NCBI GenBank assembly: GCA_945893365.1
Contig: CAMDED010000021.1
Coordinates: 1 to 64,000, forward strand
Source of the DNA: Candidatus Sulfopaludibacter sp. SbA3
GTDB taxonomy: Bacteria; Acidobacteriota; Terriglobia; Bryobacterales; Bryobacteraceae
Direction of reading: 5' to 3'
Length of the DNA stretch: 64,000 nucleotides
The position numbers and the translations under genes are program-made. The notes beneath the pieces were generated by a model, which searched no databases, was not told the origin of the DNA, and worked only from the letters and a program-made list of their open reading frames with translations. Below, in pieces: positions 44,016 to 52,786 of this stretch (its first letter is position 1; every line of letters starts with the position of its first letter).

Positions 44016-45473
44016 CTAAGCGTTATACGTTCCCGAGGACACGCGCCCGCCGCGTCCGGTCCAGTTGGTGTGGAAGAACTCGCCGCGAGGTTTGTCGATA
44101 CGCTCGTAGGTGTGCGCGCCGAAGAAGTCGCGCTGCGCTTGCAACAGATTCGCCGGGAGACGCGCTGTGCGATACCCGTCGAAGAATGCGAGCGCCGTCG
44201 AGAACGCCGGCGTGGGCACGCCGTACTCGATCGCCTGGATGATCGCGCGCCGCCACGAAGCCTGGTAATCGTTCAGCGTCGAGTTGAAGAAACTGTCCAG
44301 CAGCAGATTGGTGAGCTTCGGATTCTTGTCGTAGGCTTCCTTGATCTTGCCGAGAAACCGGCTGCGGATGATGCAGCCGCCGCGCCACATCAGGGCGATG
44401 CCGCCGAAATTCAGATTCCAGCCCTCTTCCTTCGCGGCTTCGCGCAAGAGCATATAGCCCTGCGCGTACGAAATCATCTTCGAACAATATAACGCCCGCC
44501 GCACGTCTTCAATGAAGCCCTTGCGGTCCGGGGCCGCGGCTGGCTTCGGCCCGGTCAGAATCTTCGAGGCGGCCACGCGCTCGTCCTTCATCGCGGAGAG
44601 ACAGCGCGCAAACACCGCCTCGCCGATCAGCGTAACCGGCGTGCCCGTTTCGAGAGCGCTGATGCCCGTCCATTTTCCGGTACCCTTCTGGCCGGCGGTA
44701 TCGAGGATCTTTTCGACCACGGGCGTTCCGTCGTCGTCCTTCTTCGCGAAGATCTGCTCGGTGATGTCGATCAGGTAGCTGTCCAGCTCGCCCTTGTTCC
44801 AATCGGCGAAGACTTCGTGCAGTTCGTCCGCGTTCAGCCCCAGTCCGTCCTTCAGCAACTGGTAGGCCTCGCAAATGAGCTGCATGTCGCCGTACTCGAT
44901 GCCGTTGTGGACCATCTTCACGTAGTGGCCGGCGCCGTTCTCGCCGACCCAGTCGCAGCAGGGCGTTCCGTCGTCGACCTTCGCGGCGATCGATTGGAAG
45001 ATCTCCTTTACGTGGGGCCACGCCGCGACGCTGCCGCCGGGCATGATCGAGGGTCCGAAGCGCGCGCCCTCTTCGCCGCCTGAAACGCCCGTTCCGATGA
45101 ACAGAAGTCCTTTCTCCGCGAGCGCCTTCGTGCGGCGGTTCGTATCGGGATAATGCGAGTTCCCGCCGTCGATGAGGATGTCGCCGGCTTCAAGATGCGG
45201 CGCGATGCTGTCGATCATCCGATCGACCGTATCGCCAGCCTTGACCATGAGCATAATGCGGCGCGGCTTCTTCAGGACTTCGACGAGCTCCGGAATCGAG
45301 TGCACGCCGACCACCTCGGTTCCCTTGGCCTCGTTGCCGATGAAGTCGTCTACCTTCGAGATAGTCCGGTTAAAGACGGCAACCCGATAACCGTGATCGT
45401 TCATATTCAGAACCAGATTCTGGCCCATAACGGCGAGGCCGATCAGGCCGATGTCGCAACTTTCTTTTTGCAT
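44016..45473 (-). CDS. gnd: 6-phosphogluconate dehydrogenase, decarboxylating
   Basis: A 485-residue enzyme of the oxidative pentose-phosphate pathway that makes ribulose 5-phosphate, CO2 and NADPH. The Rossmann motif is IGLAVMGQNLVLNM (about 10-23). The NADP-binding NRT follows at about 34-36, and LIDGGNSHYPDTNRR, GTGVSGGEEGARFGPSIMPGG and the active site KMVHNGIEYGDMQLI (about 186-200) are all present. The C-terminal tail ends TGRGGRVSSGTYNA. It starts at ATG 45473; an upstream extension is less likely. This housekeeping gene sits between two accessory blocks. Confidence 0.96.
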   Translation of the reverse strand: MQKESCDIGLIGLAVMGQNLVLNMNDHGYRVAVFNRTISKVDDFIGNEAKGTEVVGVHSIPELVEVLKKPRRIMLMVKAGDTVDRMIDSIAPHLEAGDILIDGGNSHYPDTNRRTKALAEKGLLFIGTGVSGGEEGARFGPSIMPGGSVAAWPHVKEIFQSIAAKVDDGTPCCDWVGENGAGHYVKMVHNGIEYGDMQLICEAYQLLKDGLGLNADELHEVFADWNKGELDSYLIDITEQIFAKKDDDGTPVVEKILDTAGQKGTGKWTGISALETGTPVTLIGEAVFARCLSAMKDERVAASKILTGPKPAAAPDRKGFIEDVRRALYCSKMISYAQGYMLLREAAKEEGWNLNFGGIALMWRGGCIIRSRFLGKIKEAYDKNPKLTNLLLDSFFNSTLNDYQASWRRAIIQAIEYGVPTPAFSTALAFFDGYRTARLPANLLQAQRDFFGAHTYERIDKPRGEFFHTNWTGRGGRVSSGTYNA

Positions 45474-45626
45474 AACGTACCATTCTACAGGTTGGAGCAT
45501 GAGTGACAAATTCGCCGTGATAAACTGAGTTCACTGCCAACCCGCGCGAAAGCGGCCGGCGCCTGTAACCCCGCCGAGGCCCTGACGGTCATCGAGAGTT
45601 TTCTCGAAACTGCGAAACAACCTGCA

Positions 45627-47042
45627 TTGCTTGAGCCGGGCGAAGAGATTCTGGCGCTTGAAAAGGGCCACTACGCGCTCGATCTGCGCGCGTCGCGGCT
45701 AACGATTCAAGCCTGGGACCGGCATCGCAATTTCGTCAGGCGCATCGTCGATATCCATAGCCGGCAGCGGGGAAAACTGGAGCTCGTGGTGGAGCGCTTC
45801 GCGAGAAAGCTCGGCCGCGTGACTCTGGTGGATCTGGCGCGTCCGGCGGCGGAGGGCTGGGAACGGAAAGGAGCGAGGCTGGTCTTTCGCGAACAACTGC
45901 GCGAGATGCTGTCCCGTCTCGATCCAGACTGGACTATCGCCGAGCTGAGCTCGGAGGCGGATCTCGAGCACTCGCTCTCACCGGTCTATCCGAGGGCCTT
46001 GCTGAAGAAGGGCTCCGCCGGGCGCGCGGTCATCGCGGCGGGACCCGATACGGCCGAGCCATCGGGCATTCTGAGCTTCGGTCTGGTCTGGCTCGACTAC
46101 CTGCGGAAGCGCGAGCCTCGATTGACGATCGACGGGATCTCGCTCTTTCTACCCAAGGGGCAGGAGGGTGAGACGGCCCTGCGTCTTCGTTTTCTCGACC
46201 CGCGCGCGGCGCGCTACGACCTCTTCACGTACGGCGAAAATGGTCTGGTGGAACCGGCGGATCCCATGGATCACGGCAATCTGAAGACGCGCCTCGACGT
46301 TTTTTGCAGCCCGGAGCCCCGCGCCGAACACTGGGTTGAACGCCTGTGCGAGGGGTCGGAGGCAGAGACCGTGGTGAATCCCGATGGGTCGGTTAGCGCA
46401 CGCTTGCGGGGGATCGAGTTCGCGCGTTCGGCGGGCCCGGAAGTGCTCTTCGGCCTCAAGAAGCGCGCTCTGTTGCATGAAGGGACGCTGGCCGAAGCAA
46501 GACGGCTCTGTACGGCGCTGGCGGAGGCGCGAAGAGAGGGTTCCCGCAATCGCGGGCATCCTTTATACCGGAGCCAACCGGAGCGTTGGCTTGAGTCGAG
46601 GGTGCGGGCGCAAATAGGGGAGCTGGACGCCACTCTGCTCGCTTCACCTGTCTATGGGCAGGTGCCGGCCGTGGCAGGTACCGAACGCAGCGTGATCGAC
46701 CTTCTGGCGGCGGACAGGCGAGGGCGCCTGACGGTCGTGGAGCTTAAGGCATCCGCCGATCTCCACCTGCCGCTGCAAGCGCTCGACTACTGGATTCGCG
46801 TGCAATGGCACGTGGAACGCGGCGAATTCAGCGGGCGCGGCTACTTCCCGGGCTTGGCTCTTGTGCGGGAGGCGCCCCGGCTGCTGCTGGTCTCGCCGGC
46901 GCTCGAGTTTCATCCAACCACGGAGACGATTCTGCGATATTTCTCAGCGCGCATCCCGGTGGAGCGCATCGGCGTCGCCGGGGGCTGGCGGCGCGACTTG
47001 AGGGTGATGTTCCGCTCGATTGGAGCGGCGACGCCGGATTGA
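45627..47042 (+). CDS. Hypothetical protein with C-terminal PD-(D/E)XK nuclease-like domain
   Basis: At least 471 residues. The frame is protein-like well upstream of the first ordinary start (TTG 45627): from 45525 it reads LSSLPTRAKAAGACNPAEAL, so a CTG start at 45525 or an unseen start is possible. The N-terminal ~280 residues are unrecognised. The C-terminal ~130 residues resemble a NucS/DUF91-like endonuclease fold: ERSVIDLLAADRRGRLTVV followed by ELKAS gives the D ... E-x-K catalytic pattern (about 352-378 in this numbering), then LQALDYWIRVQWH. A role in DNA processing is inferred. A small coiled-coil gene follows. Confidence 0.65.
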   Translation: MLEPGEEILALEKGHYALDLRASRLTIQAWDRHRNFVRRIVDIHSRQRGKLELVVERFARKLGRVTLVDLARPAAEGWERKGARLVFREQLREMLSRLDPDWTIAELSSEADLEHSLSPVYPRALLKKGSAGRAVIAAGPDTAEPSGILSFGLVWLDYLRKREPRLTIDGISLFLPKGQEGETALRLRFLDPRAARYDLFTYGENGLVEPADPMDHGNLKTRLDVFCSPEPRAEHWVERLCEGSEAETVVNPDGSVSARLRGIEFARSAGPEVLFGLKKRALLHEGTLAEARRLCTALAEARREGSRNRGHPLYRSQPERWLESRVRAQIGELDATLLASPVYGQVPAVAGTERSVIDLLAADRRGRLTVVELKASADLHLPLQALDYWIRVQWHVERGEFSGRGYFPGLALVREAPRLLLVSPALEFHPTTETILRYFSARIPVERIGVAGGWRRDLRVMFRSIGAATPD

Positions 47043-47077
47043 GACATCTGGTAAGCTTTAAAGTGCGGGAGTCCATC

Positions 47078-47335
47078 ATGGCCAGAGGTTGGGAAAGCAA
47101 GGATATCGAGTCGCAGATTGAGGCGCTCGAAGACAGGAAAGCCCAAGCGGCGGCGACTTCGGCGAACACGGCTGCGCGTCAGCTGAACACGCAGCGGGAT
47201 AGCCTGATGTTGTCGCGGACTAGAATCCTGTCCGACCTTGCGGCGGCGCGCAATCCGCGCTACCAATTGATGCTCGAACAGGCATTGGCTCATCTGGACG
47301 AAAAGCTGAAGGAGTTCGGTTCCGCGACCGCATGA
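47078..47335 (+). CDS. Small coiled-coil protein of unknown function
   Basis: An 85-residue charged helical protein (MARGWESKDIESQIEALEDR ... LDEKLKEFGSATA), probably one long coiled coil or helical hairpin. The ATG has GGGAG upstream; a TTG at 47039 would extend it into the end of the previous gene. It is 35 bases after the PD-(D/E)XK-like gene and overlaps the next start by four bases (ATGA), so it belongs to a three-gene operon. No family recognised. Confidence 0.65.
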   Translation: MARGWESKDIESQIEALEDRKAQAAATSANTAARQLNTQRDSLMLSRTRILSDLAAARNPRYQLMLEQALAHLDEKLKEFGSATA

Positions 47336-48258
47336 AAGCGTGGTTCACGATAGCGTCCGGCGTGGCGTGGCTGCTTTCCGCGCAAGAGCCCGGCGTACCT
47401 GTCGCGACGCCGGAGCCGCCAAAACCGGTTGTTCTTCAAAACGCGGGCAAGCCGATGCTCGTCCCCTACGCCTGCCCGGAAGAGGACATGCAGTGGGCGG
47501 GCATGGCATGTACCGAGGAAGATCCCTGCCCTGTCTTTCTGGAACTGGCCGCGGTGGAAACCGCCGGGAACCGGATGTTCGCGGCCGGCAATATTCACGG
47601 ATCCTCGACCACACTGTATTCGGTTCTGCTTGCGAGCGAGGACGCCGGGAAAACATGGACGGAGTCGAATGCGCGCCTGCGGGGCTCCGGATTCGACCAT
47701 ATTCAGTTCGCCGATTTCGAAACGGGCTGGATCAGCGGCCACCTGCTGCATCCGCTGACGCGCGATCCGTTTTTGCTGATCACTTCAGACGGCGGAAGAA
47801 CGTGGAGGCAGCAGCCCGTGTTTTCAGAGAGCCGCGCCGGAATGATGGAGCAGTTCTGGTTCGACTCGAAGAAGAACGGGACGATGCTCATCGAGTCCGG
47901 CGAATCCGGCAAACACGAATTGTACGAATCTATGAACGGAGGCGAGAGTTGGATGCTGCGCGAGGTAAGCGACCGCCCGATACGGACGAAAAAACCGCTG
48001 CGGCCCGCGAACGAGGACTTGCGCATTCGCGCCCACGCGGCGAGTAAATCCTACCGCATCGAAAGGAAACAGGGGGAGCGCTGGAACGTCGTGGCGAGTT
48101 TCCTGGTTCCGATTGCGCAGTGCCGCCCAGCGCCCCGGCAAGAGCCTCCACCTCCGCCCGAGGAATTAGCGGCCCCCGAGAAGCCCGTCCCCGCCGATAT
48201 TCAAGGCCCTCCGCCTCTACCAGCACGCCCGTCGAAGCCGCCGTCCCTAAAGAAGTGA
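47332..48258 (+). CDS. Exported BNR/Asp-box-type repeat protein
   Basis: A 308-residue protein with a signal peptide (MKAWFTIASGVAWLLSAQ). Three Asp-box-like motifs, SEDAGKTW (about 101-108), TSDGGRTW (about 148-155) and SMNGGESW (about 199-206), suggest a partial beta-propeller like those of sialidases or YCF48-type proteins. Four cysteines early in the mature part (CPEEDMQWAGMAC, EDPC) could form disulfides. The C-terminal ~50 residues are Pro-rich and end PSKPPSLKK. It overlaps the coiled-coil gene by four bases. No catalytic residue is evident. Confidence 0.65.
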   Translation: MKAWFTIASGVAWLLSAQEPGVPVATPEPPKPVVLQNAGKPMLVPYACPEEDMQWAGMACTEEDPCPVFLELAAVETAGNRMFAAGNIHGSSTTLYSVLLASEDAGKTWTESNARLRGSGFDHIQFADFETGWISGHLLHPLTRDPFLLITSDGGRTWRQQPVFSESRAGMMEQFWFDSKKNGTMLIESGESGKHELYESMNGGESWMLREVSDRPIRTKKPLRPANEDLRIRAHAASKSYRIERKQGERWNVVASFLVPIAQCRPAPRQEPPPPPEELAAPEKPVPADIQGPPPLPARPSKPPSLKK

Positions 48259-48429
48259 AGAAATTAGGACAGGGGGGAATGGCGTAACGGTTTCGTCCGA
48301 GTTGGCGTGCGCGCACAATGTCGCCGTGCGGCGTAAACTCCCGCCACCGGCGTGGCGCTGCTTGCGATGGTTGCGAGATTGGTACGTATCGGCGGGGCGT
48401 CTTGAGTAATTGCCCCTTGCCGGAGTGCC

Positions 48430-48591
48430 ACCACGAAACGCCCGGTCGATGGCTTCCCGACGATCGACGAGCACGCCGCGCACGGTGGGAAATTCGTTGA
48501 GCACCGCGGCGATCATCAATCCGCCACCGCCGAGGGTTTCGCGGCGATAGGCCACTAGCGTAGCCGGCGCGACTATACTCGATTGAGTCAT
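48430..48591 (-). pseudogene. Possible remnant of an O-methyltransferase gene
   Basis: On the minus strand the segment reads GGGGLMIAAVLNEFPTVRGV, then LVDRREAIDRA, which matches the SAM-binding region of plant-type/acetylserotonin O-methyltransferases (G-G-G-x ... P ... G-x-x-x-D). Upstream and downstream the similarity stops. Only about 40 codons remain, so it is a fragment if real. It fills part of the 331-bp gap before the TIR gene. The rest of the gap (48259-48429) shows nothing. Confidence 0.35.
48574..48579 (+). promoter_or_regulatory. Candidate -10 box of the TIR-STAND gene
   Basis: TATACT lies only 10 bases before the ATG at 48590, and no ribosome-binding site is visible. This is what a leaderless transcript would look like. 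No -35 hexamer is recognisable at the usual spacing. Confidence 0.3.
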
Positions 48592-51127
48592 GCATATCTT
48601 TCTGAGCTACGGTCACGACGAGCATGCGCCACTCGCCGGACGCATCAAGCAAGATCTCGAAAGAAAGGAGCACAAAGTCTGGTTCGACGTGGAACGACTG
48701 CGAGCGGGGATAGCTTGGGATGAGTACATCGAGGAAGGTCTGCGCAAGAGCGATTGCGTGATCTTGCTGATGACGCCTCACTCCGTGCGTCGGCCCGGAG
48801 GCTTTTGTCTAAATGAGATTGCTCGAGCGCTTTCCCTCGGGCTGAGAGTCATTCCTGTGATGGCGGTAAAGTGCGAACCGCCGATCACGGTTTGCCGCCT
48901 CCAGTATCTCGACATGACCAACTGCGGACCTGCCGATCAAAACGGCGGCCGCTATGAGGTTAAGCTTCAGCAGCTGCTAGAAGCCCTCAAAATACCAAGT
49001 CTCGATTTGGACGGCGGCCAGGCCCGCCTCATGAGGTACTTATCGCCCCTTTCGTTCGAGGCTGAAATCAAGAAGCACTTGCCCAGGTTCTACGGTCGCA
49101 GGCAGATTGTGGAGCGTGTGGATGAGTGGCTACGGGGGACGGAGCGCATTCTTTGGCTAACGGGAGATGCCGGCACCGGCAAGACCTCTCTGGTCTGCTG
49201 GCTCGCGCACATTCATCCGAGCGTTGCCGCCATCCATCTGTGCATCTACGGCGACAAGAGGAAGTCGGATCCGCGCGCGTGCGTGCGATCGATTGCCTAC
49301 CAGCTTGCGACTCAGCTTCCCGGCTACTGGGAAACGCTGTCGGCTCAACACCTGGAGAATCCCGAGGTCCATTCCGACGCGGAAGCGTCCTTCGACGGCT
49401 TGATCTCCCAGCCGCTTACGGCGTGCCCGCATCCAGGCAGGCAAGTTGTGGTTCTGATCGATGCCCTTGACGAGAGCAGCCAAGGCGGGCGAAGCGATTT
49501 GGCGGCCTTGCTTGCAAAAGGATTTGAGAACACTCCTCCGTGGCTTCGACTTGTTATCACAAGCCGAGATGTTCCCGAGGTCTCGAACCGGCTTCAAGGC
49601 ACAGACGCGCGCCCTCTTTCCTGGTGGGCGCCAGAGAACCAGAAGGACATTCGAGGCTATGTATCTCGCGAATTGGAACGGCTCGCGCATTCATCGCGAG
49701 AACGGCCTGCCGCTGTCGACGCCATATCGGCGAAGAGCGAGGGGATTTTTCTGTACGCGCATTGGGTGTGTAAGGAGGTGGAACGGGGTAAACTCTCTCT
49801 GGCGAAGCCGGAAGAGTTCCCGGTCGGATTGGGACAAGTTTATTTCAGGGAGTTTGACCGTATTTTCGGTGAGAATCAGGCTGAATACCATAGGCACTTC
49901 GGTCCGGCCATTGCAATCCTCTGTGCATCGGTCGAGCCGCTGGCACTGGACTTCTTGGCAGCCGAGTTCAGCTGGAACGATCTTCAACGCGATACGTTGA
50001 GGCGCCGGCTGGCTCCGCTGTTTCCCATCTTGGAAGGGGTGATTCGGCCTTTTCACCGGTCTCTGACCGAATGGCTCTCAACAACTGCCGCGGGCGCCTT
50101 CAAGGTTGACGTTGCAGAGGGGCATAGGCAACTGGCCCAGATTGCCTGGCGGAAGTACCGGGCGGGCAGCCTGAGCGAGAGCTCATACTTGATGGCCCAT
50201 GGAGCCAAGCACATGGCCAGGGCTGGAATGGCGAAGGAGTTTGAAGTATTCCTGAGCGACCCAAAAGTGATCGACGCTAAGTGCAAAGTCGATATGTTCG
50301 ACTTTGCGGCGGATATGGCTGCAGGCCAAGAGTGTGGCCTGTCGCTTGAATCAGTGGCGTCGCGATGCGTAGAAACTCTGGCGGCCACCGGCGCGGATGA
50401 AACTTTCCGGCAACGCTTGCGCGCGGCGCTGAGTCAGGCATTCGGGCCATATTCCAGTTGGCCCGAACCTGTCCGAAACTGTCTTGAACGAAGTGGACTT
50501 TTGCGCGTTCAATTGTTTGCGGCCGAAGTCATGGACGCCAGCGGCCTGCACGCGGAATCCGCTAGATATCTGTTGGAGAAACGCAAGCAGGCGGACATAC
50601 ACTACGCTGCCTTGTGCGTGAGGGAGGCGTCCGTTTGGCATCATTTGGAACAGGTCGAGAAGAGCCTTAACATGCTGCTCGACCTGGTATCCCAGAAGGA
50701 CGCGCTTGACCGGTACGAGGACGAGTACTGGTGGGCGCAGTATCACATCGGGATCAGTTACCGGTTGCTCAAAAACTATCGCGATGCGTCGGCGGCCCTC
50801 AGAAAGGTGATTGATGGAACGGCCGGCCGCGCTCTTAGAGTCGCCAGCCGCCACCAGATGGGCGTTATCGAGTTGGAAAGGGGCGACGTGGACCAAGCCG
50901 AAGAGATATTCCGTGAATGTCTCGAGGAGCGTACTGCCGATCCTTGGGATCATCGCAGAGCGTTCGAATACCGCAGGCTGGGGCAGGTGTATGCCTTGCG
51001 GAAGAACTTCTTGGAAGCGACGAAGGCGTTCAGCGAAGCAAAGGCTATATCGGCGCGCTGTGGACAGTGGCGTTACGTCCGGGAGGTAGAGGCTGACATC
51101 GCCGAATTTCTGGGTGATACTCAATAG
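48590..51127 (+). CDS. TIR-NACHT-TPR (STAND) immune-type protein
   Basis: An 845-residue multidomain protein. Residues 1-135 are a TIR domain: IFLSYGHDEHAPLAGRIKQD, KVWFDVERLRAG, SDCVILLMTP, with the conserved Glu at 76 in FCLNEIARAL, the catalytic residue of NAD-cleaving TIRs. Residues 165-560 form a NACHT/STAND NTPase: Walker A GDAGTGKTS (192-200), Walker B VVVLIDALDE (286-295), and LRLVITSRDVPEV (sensor-like, about 317-329). The C-terminus (about 560-845) is helical with at least three TPR repeats (YHIGISYRLLKNYRDASAAL, MGVIELERGDVDQAEEIF, LGQVYALRKNFLEATKAFSE), the likely sensor. This architecture is typical of anti-phage STAND proteins: target binding, oligomerisation, NAD depletion. A NUDIX gene follows after six bases. 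Confidence 0.9.
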   Translation: MHIFLSYGHDEHAPLAGRIKQDLERKEHKVWFDVERLRAGIAWDEYIEEGLRKSDCVILLMTPHSVRRPGGFCLNEIARALSLGLRVIPVMAVKCEPPITVCRLQYLDMTNCGPADQNGGRYEVKLQQLLEALKIPSLDLDGGQARLMRYLSPLSFEAEIKKHLPRFYGRRQIVERVDEWLRGTERILWLTGDAGTGKTSLVCWLAHIHPSVAAIHLCIYGDKRKSDPRACVRSIAYQLATQLPGYWETLSAQHLENPEVHSDAEASFDGLISQPLTACPHPGRQVVVLIDALDESSQGGRSDLAALLAKGFENTPPWLRLVITSRDVPEVSNRLQGTDARPLSWWAPENQKDIRGYVSRELERLAHSSRERPAAVDAISAKSEGIFLYAHWVCKEVERGKLSLAKPEEFPVGLGQVYFREFDRIFGENQAEYHRHFGPAIAILCASVEPLALDFLAAEFSWNDLQRDTLRRRLAPLFPILEGVIRPFHRSLTEWLSTTAAGAFKVDVAEGHRQLAQIAWRKYRAGSLSESSYLMAHGAKHMARAGMAKEFEVFLSDPKVIDAKCKVDMFDFAADMAAGQECGLSLESVASRCVETLAATGADETFRQRLRAALSQAFGPYSSWPEPVRNCLERSGLLRVQLFAAEVMDASGLHAESARYLLEKRKQADIHYAALCVREASVWHHLEQVEKSLNMLLDLVSQKDALDRYEDEYWWAQYHIGISYRLLKNYRDASAALRKVIDGTAGRALRVASRHQMGVIELERGDVDQAEEIFRECLEERTADPWDHRRAFEYRRLGQVYALRKNFLEATKAFSEAKAISARCGQWRYVREVEADIAEFLGDTQ

Positions 51128-51133
51128 TAGGGC

Positions 51134-51841
51134 ATGCTTCCGGACACGATACTCGTCGGCGACCTGCAGGTGAATCCGGAACTCCGTGATTCACACGCCT
51201 ATCTCGACGTGATCGATGAGCGATCCGCCCGTCCAACCGGCATGGCGGTGCGGTGGGATGTCGCTCACTCGATCGGACACTGGCATGCTTCTGTCGTTGT
51301 CCTGGCTGTGGATGCCGAAGGCAAAGTGGCACTCCAACAACGCGGGGAAAAGGACTCGCATGGCAAGTGGGACGTCTCGGTCGCGGGTCACCAGGATGCC
51401 GGCGAAACCGACGTCACCGCCGGCGTGCGAGAAGCTGAAGAGGAACTGGGACTCAAGATCAACCCCGCACGGTTGATCCGCCTCGGCTCGCCCTATCGAT
51501 TTCGGAAGATCGGGAATCCTTCTATCCAGTTCGACCATCACGAAAGCCCAACTTCCTACCTGTATCGCACCGCCAAACAAAATCGTGAACGGGTCAGCGT
51601 TTTTGTCGTGGTCTTGTCTGCCTGCGAGACAGCGTGTATCCGCACGGGTCCTAGCCTAGCGTCCCTGGCCGTGAAATGGGTCAGCGTCGCCGAAGCCACC
51701 GCGGACGCGATCCACGACGCTGCGCGCCATGCAAGCTCCTTCCGCCAGTTATTCGCCCACCCGGAAGTTGCGGCTGAACTTCAGAAGTGCGTCGCGGGCG
51801 CTATCGAAGCATCGTATGGCCCGAATATCCGAACGCCCTGA
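51134..51841 (+). CDS. NUDIX hydrolase, IPP-isomerase-like
   Basis: A 235-residue protein with an intact NUDIX box at about residues 91-113: G-HQDAG-E-TDVTAGV-REAEEELGL matches G-x5-E-x7-R-E-U-x-E-E-x-G-U, giving the metal-binding glutamates. The surrounding fold (DVIDERSARPTGMAVRWD, HWHASVVVLAV, LQQRGEKDSHGKWDVSVAGH) resembles isopentenyl-diphosphate-isomerase-type NUDIX proteins. The C-terminal ~70 residues are helical. It is six bases downstream of the TIR-STAND gene in the same direction, so they are very probably co-transcribed. A nucleotide-diphosphate substrate such as ADP-ribose is a reasonable inference, not shown by the sequence. Confidence 0.88.
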   Translation: MLPDTILVGDLQVNPELRDSHAYLDVIDERSARPTGMAVRWDVAHSIGHWHASVVVLAVDAEGKVALQQRGEKDSHGKWDVSVAGHQDAGETDVTAGVREAEEELGLKINPARLIRLGSPYRFRKIGNPSIQFDHHESPTSYLYRTAKQNRERVSVFVVVLSACETACIRTGPSLASLAVKWVSVAEATADAIHDAARHASSFRQLFAHPEVAAELQKCVAGAIEASYGPNIRTP

Positions 51842-52015
51842 TTGGCGACTGTTTTCCATGGTCAACTTTGGCGCCCGGTAAGGTGGGTGCTGAGACTCAT
51901 GAAAAACCGAAAGGCGGCAATGGAGGCTTGGCCCGATCTTCGCTTTTGTGACTCTCGTGTTTTGTGGGCTTTGGGTGGTTTTTCGATCCTGACTGGTTTG
52001 CCGCCGCGGCCCCGT

Positions 52016-52786
52016 CTATGTGTTCCTGGTTCCGATGAGGATGAGACTCTGCCCGGCGGGGAAATTCAATCCTTTCGAAATGAGCGCCGCTTCCATCGCC
52101 AGCGGAAGGTAGAGCAACTGGTTGAGCCACTTGGGAACCATTGAAGTCCCGCTGGCTGGGGGCCGCCGCATAAGCGGCTCCCAGATCCGGAAACGGGCCA
52201 GCGCCACCGGCAAGAGAAACGAATTGGCATACGTGCACCTCTGAACGGAGAATCCGCTCGCTTGCGCGGCGCGGATGAGCCGGGCCCGCGTGAAGCGTTG
52301 CCGCTCGTGAGTGAATACGGAGTGCCGGCTGTGCAGTACGTCCAATGCGGAAACGCGGATCACCAGGAGTCCGCCTGGCTTGACGACTCGCGCGAATTCC
52401 CGAAGAGCGTGGACTTCTTCCCCGCGCGGGAAGTGCACCAAAACATCGAGGGACAGCACCGCGTCGAAGGCTTCGGCGCGAAAGGGGCATCTGGCGATGT
52501 CGCCCTGCACCGGCGAGATGCGGGCGGTTCGCGCGGTTCGCGACACACCTTCCCAGGCCAGATCCGTGGGGAACATGCGCCATCCGTAGCGTTGTTGTAG
52601 GGCCAAGGCCATGTGCCCGGTGCCCGATCCGGCCTCCATCACGCGCGATATCGCATGGCCGGCAGCGAGTGGATCAAGCAACTTGAACAGGACTCGCTCC
52701 ATCCCGCGGAACCACCACAGCTCCCGCTCGGCTCGCGCGAGCGTGGCGAATTCGGCGGGATTCATCGCCGCCCCGGCAGGATTCAT
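52016..52786 (-). CDS. SAM-dependent class I methyltransferase
   Basis: A 256-residue methyltransferase. The SAM motif I is VMEAGSGTGHMALALQ (about 49-64). The acidic residue after strand 2 is in MFPTDLAWEG, GDIARCPFRAEAFDAVLSLDV gives motifs II-III (about 95-115), and VVKPGGLLVIRV is the post-motif strand. A C-terminal ~75-residue region has hydrophobic stretches. The start ATG at 52786 overlaps the epimerase stop (ATGA); an internal MNPAEF start is possible. It is the last gene of a glycosyltransferase-epimerase-methyltransferase operon. The acceptor is probably a sugar or polyprenyl-linked intermediate. The 174 bases before it (51842-52015) are empty. Confidence 0.85.
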   Translation of the reverse strand: MNPAGAAMNPAEFATLARAERELWWFRGMERVLFKLLDPLAAGHAISRVMEAGSGTGHMALALQQRYGWRMFPTDLAWEGVSRTARTARISPVQGDIARCPFRAEAFDAVLSLDVLVHFPRGEEVHALREFARVVKPGGLLVIRVSALDVLHSRHSVFTHERQRFTRARLIRAAQASGFSVQRCTYANSFLLPVALARFRIWEPLMRRPPASGTSMVPKWLNQLLYLPLAMEAALISKGLNFPAGQSLILIGTRNT

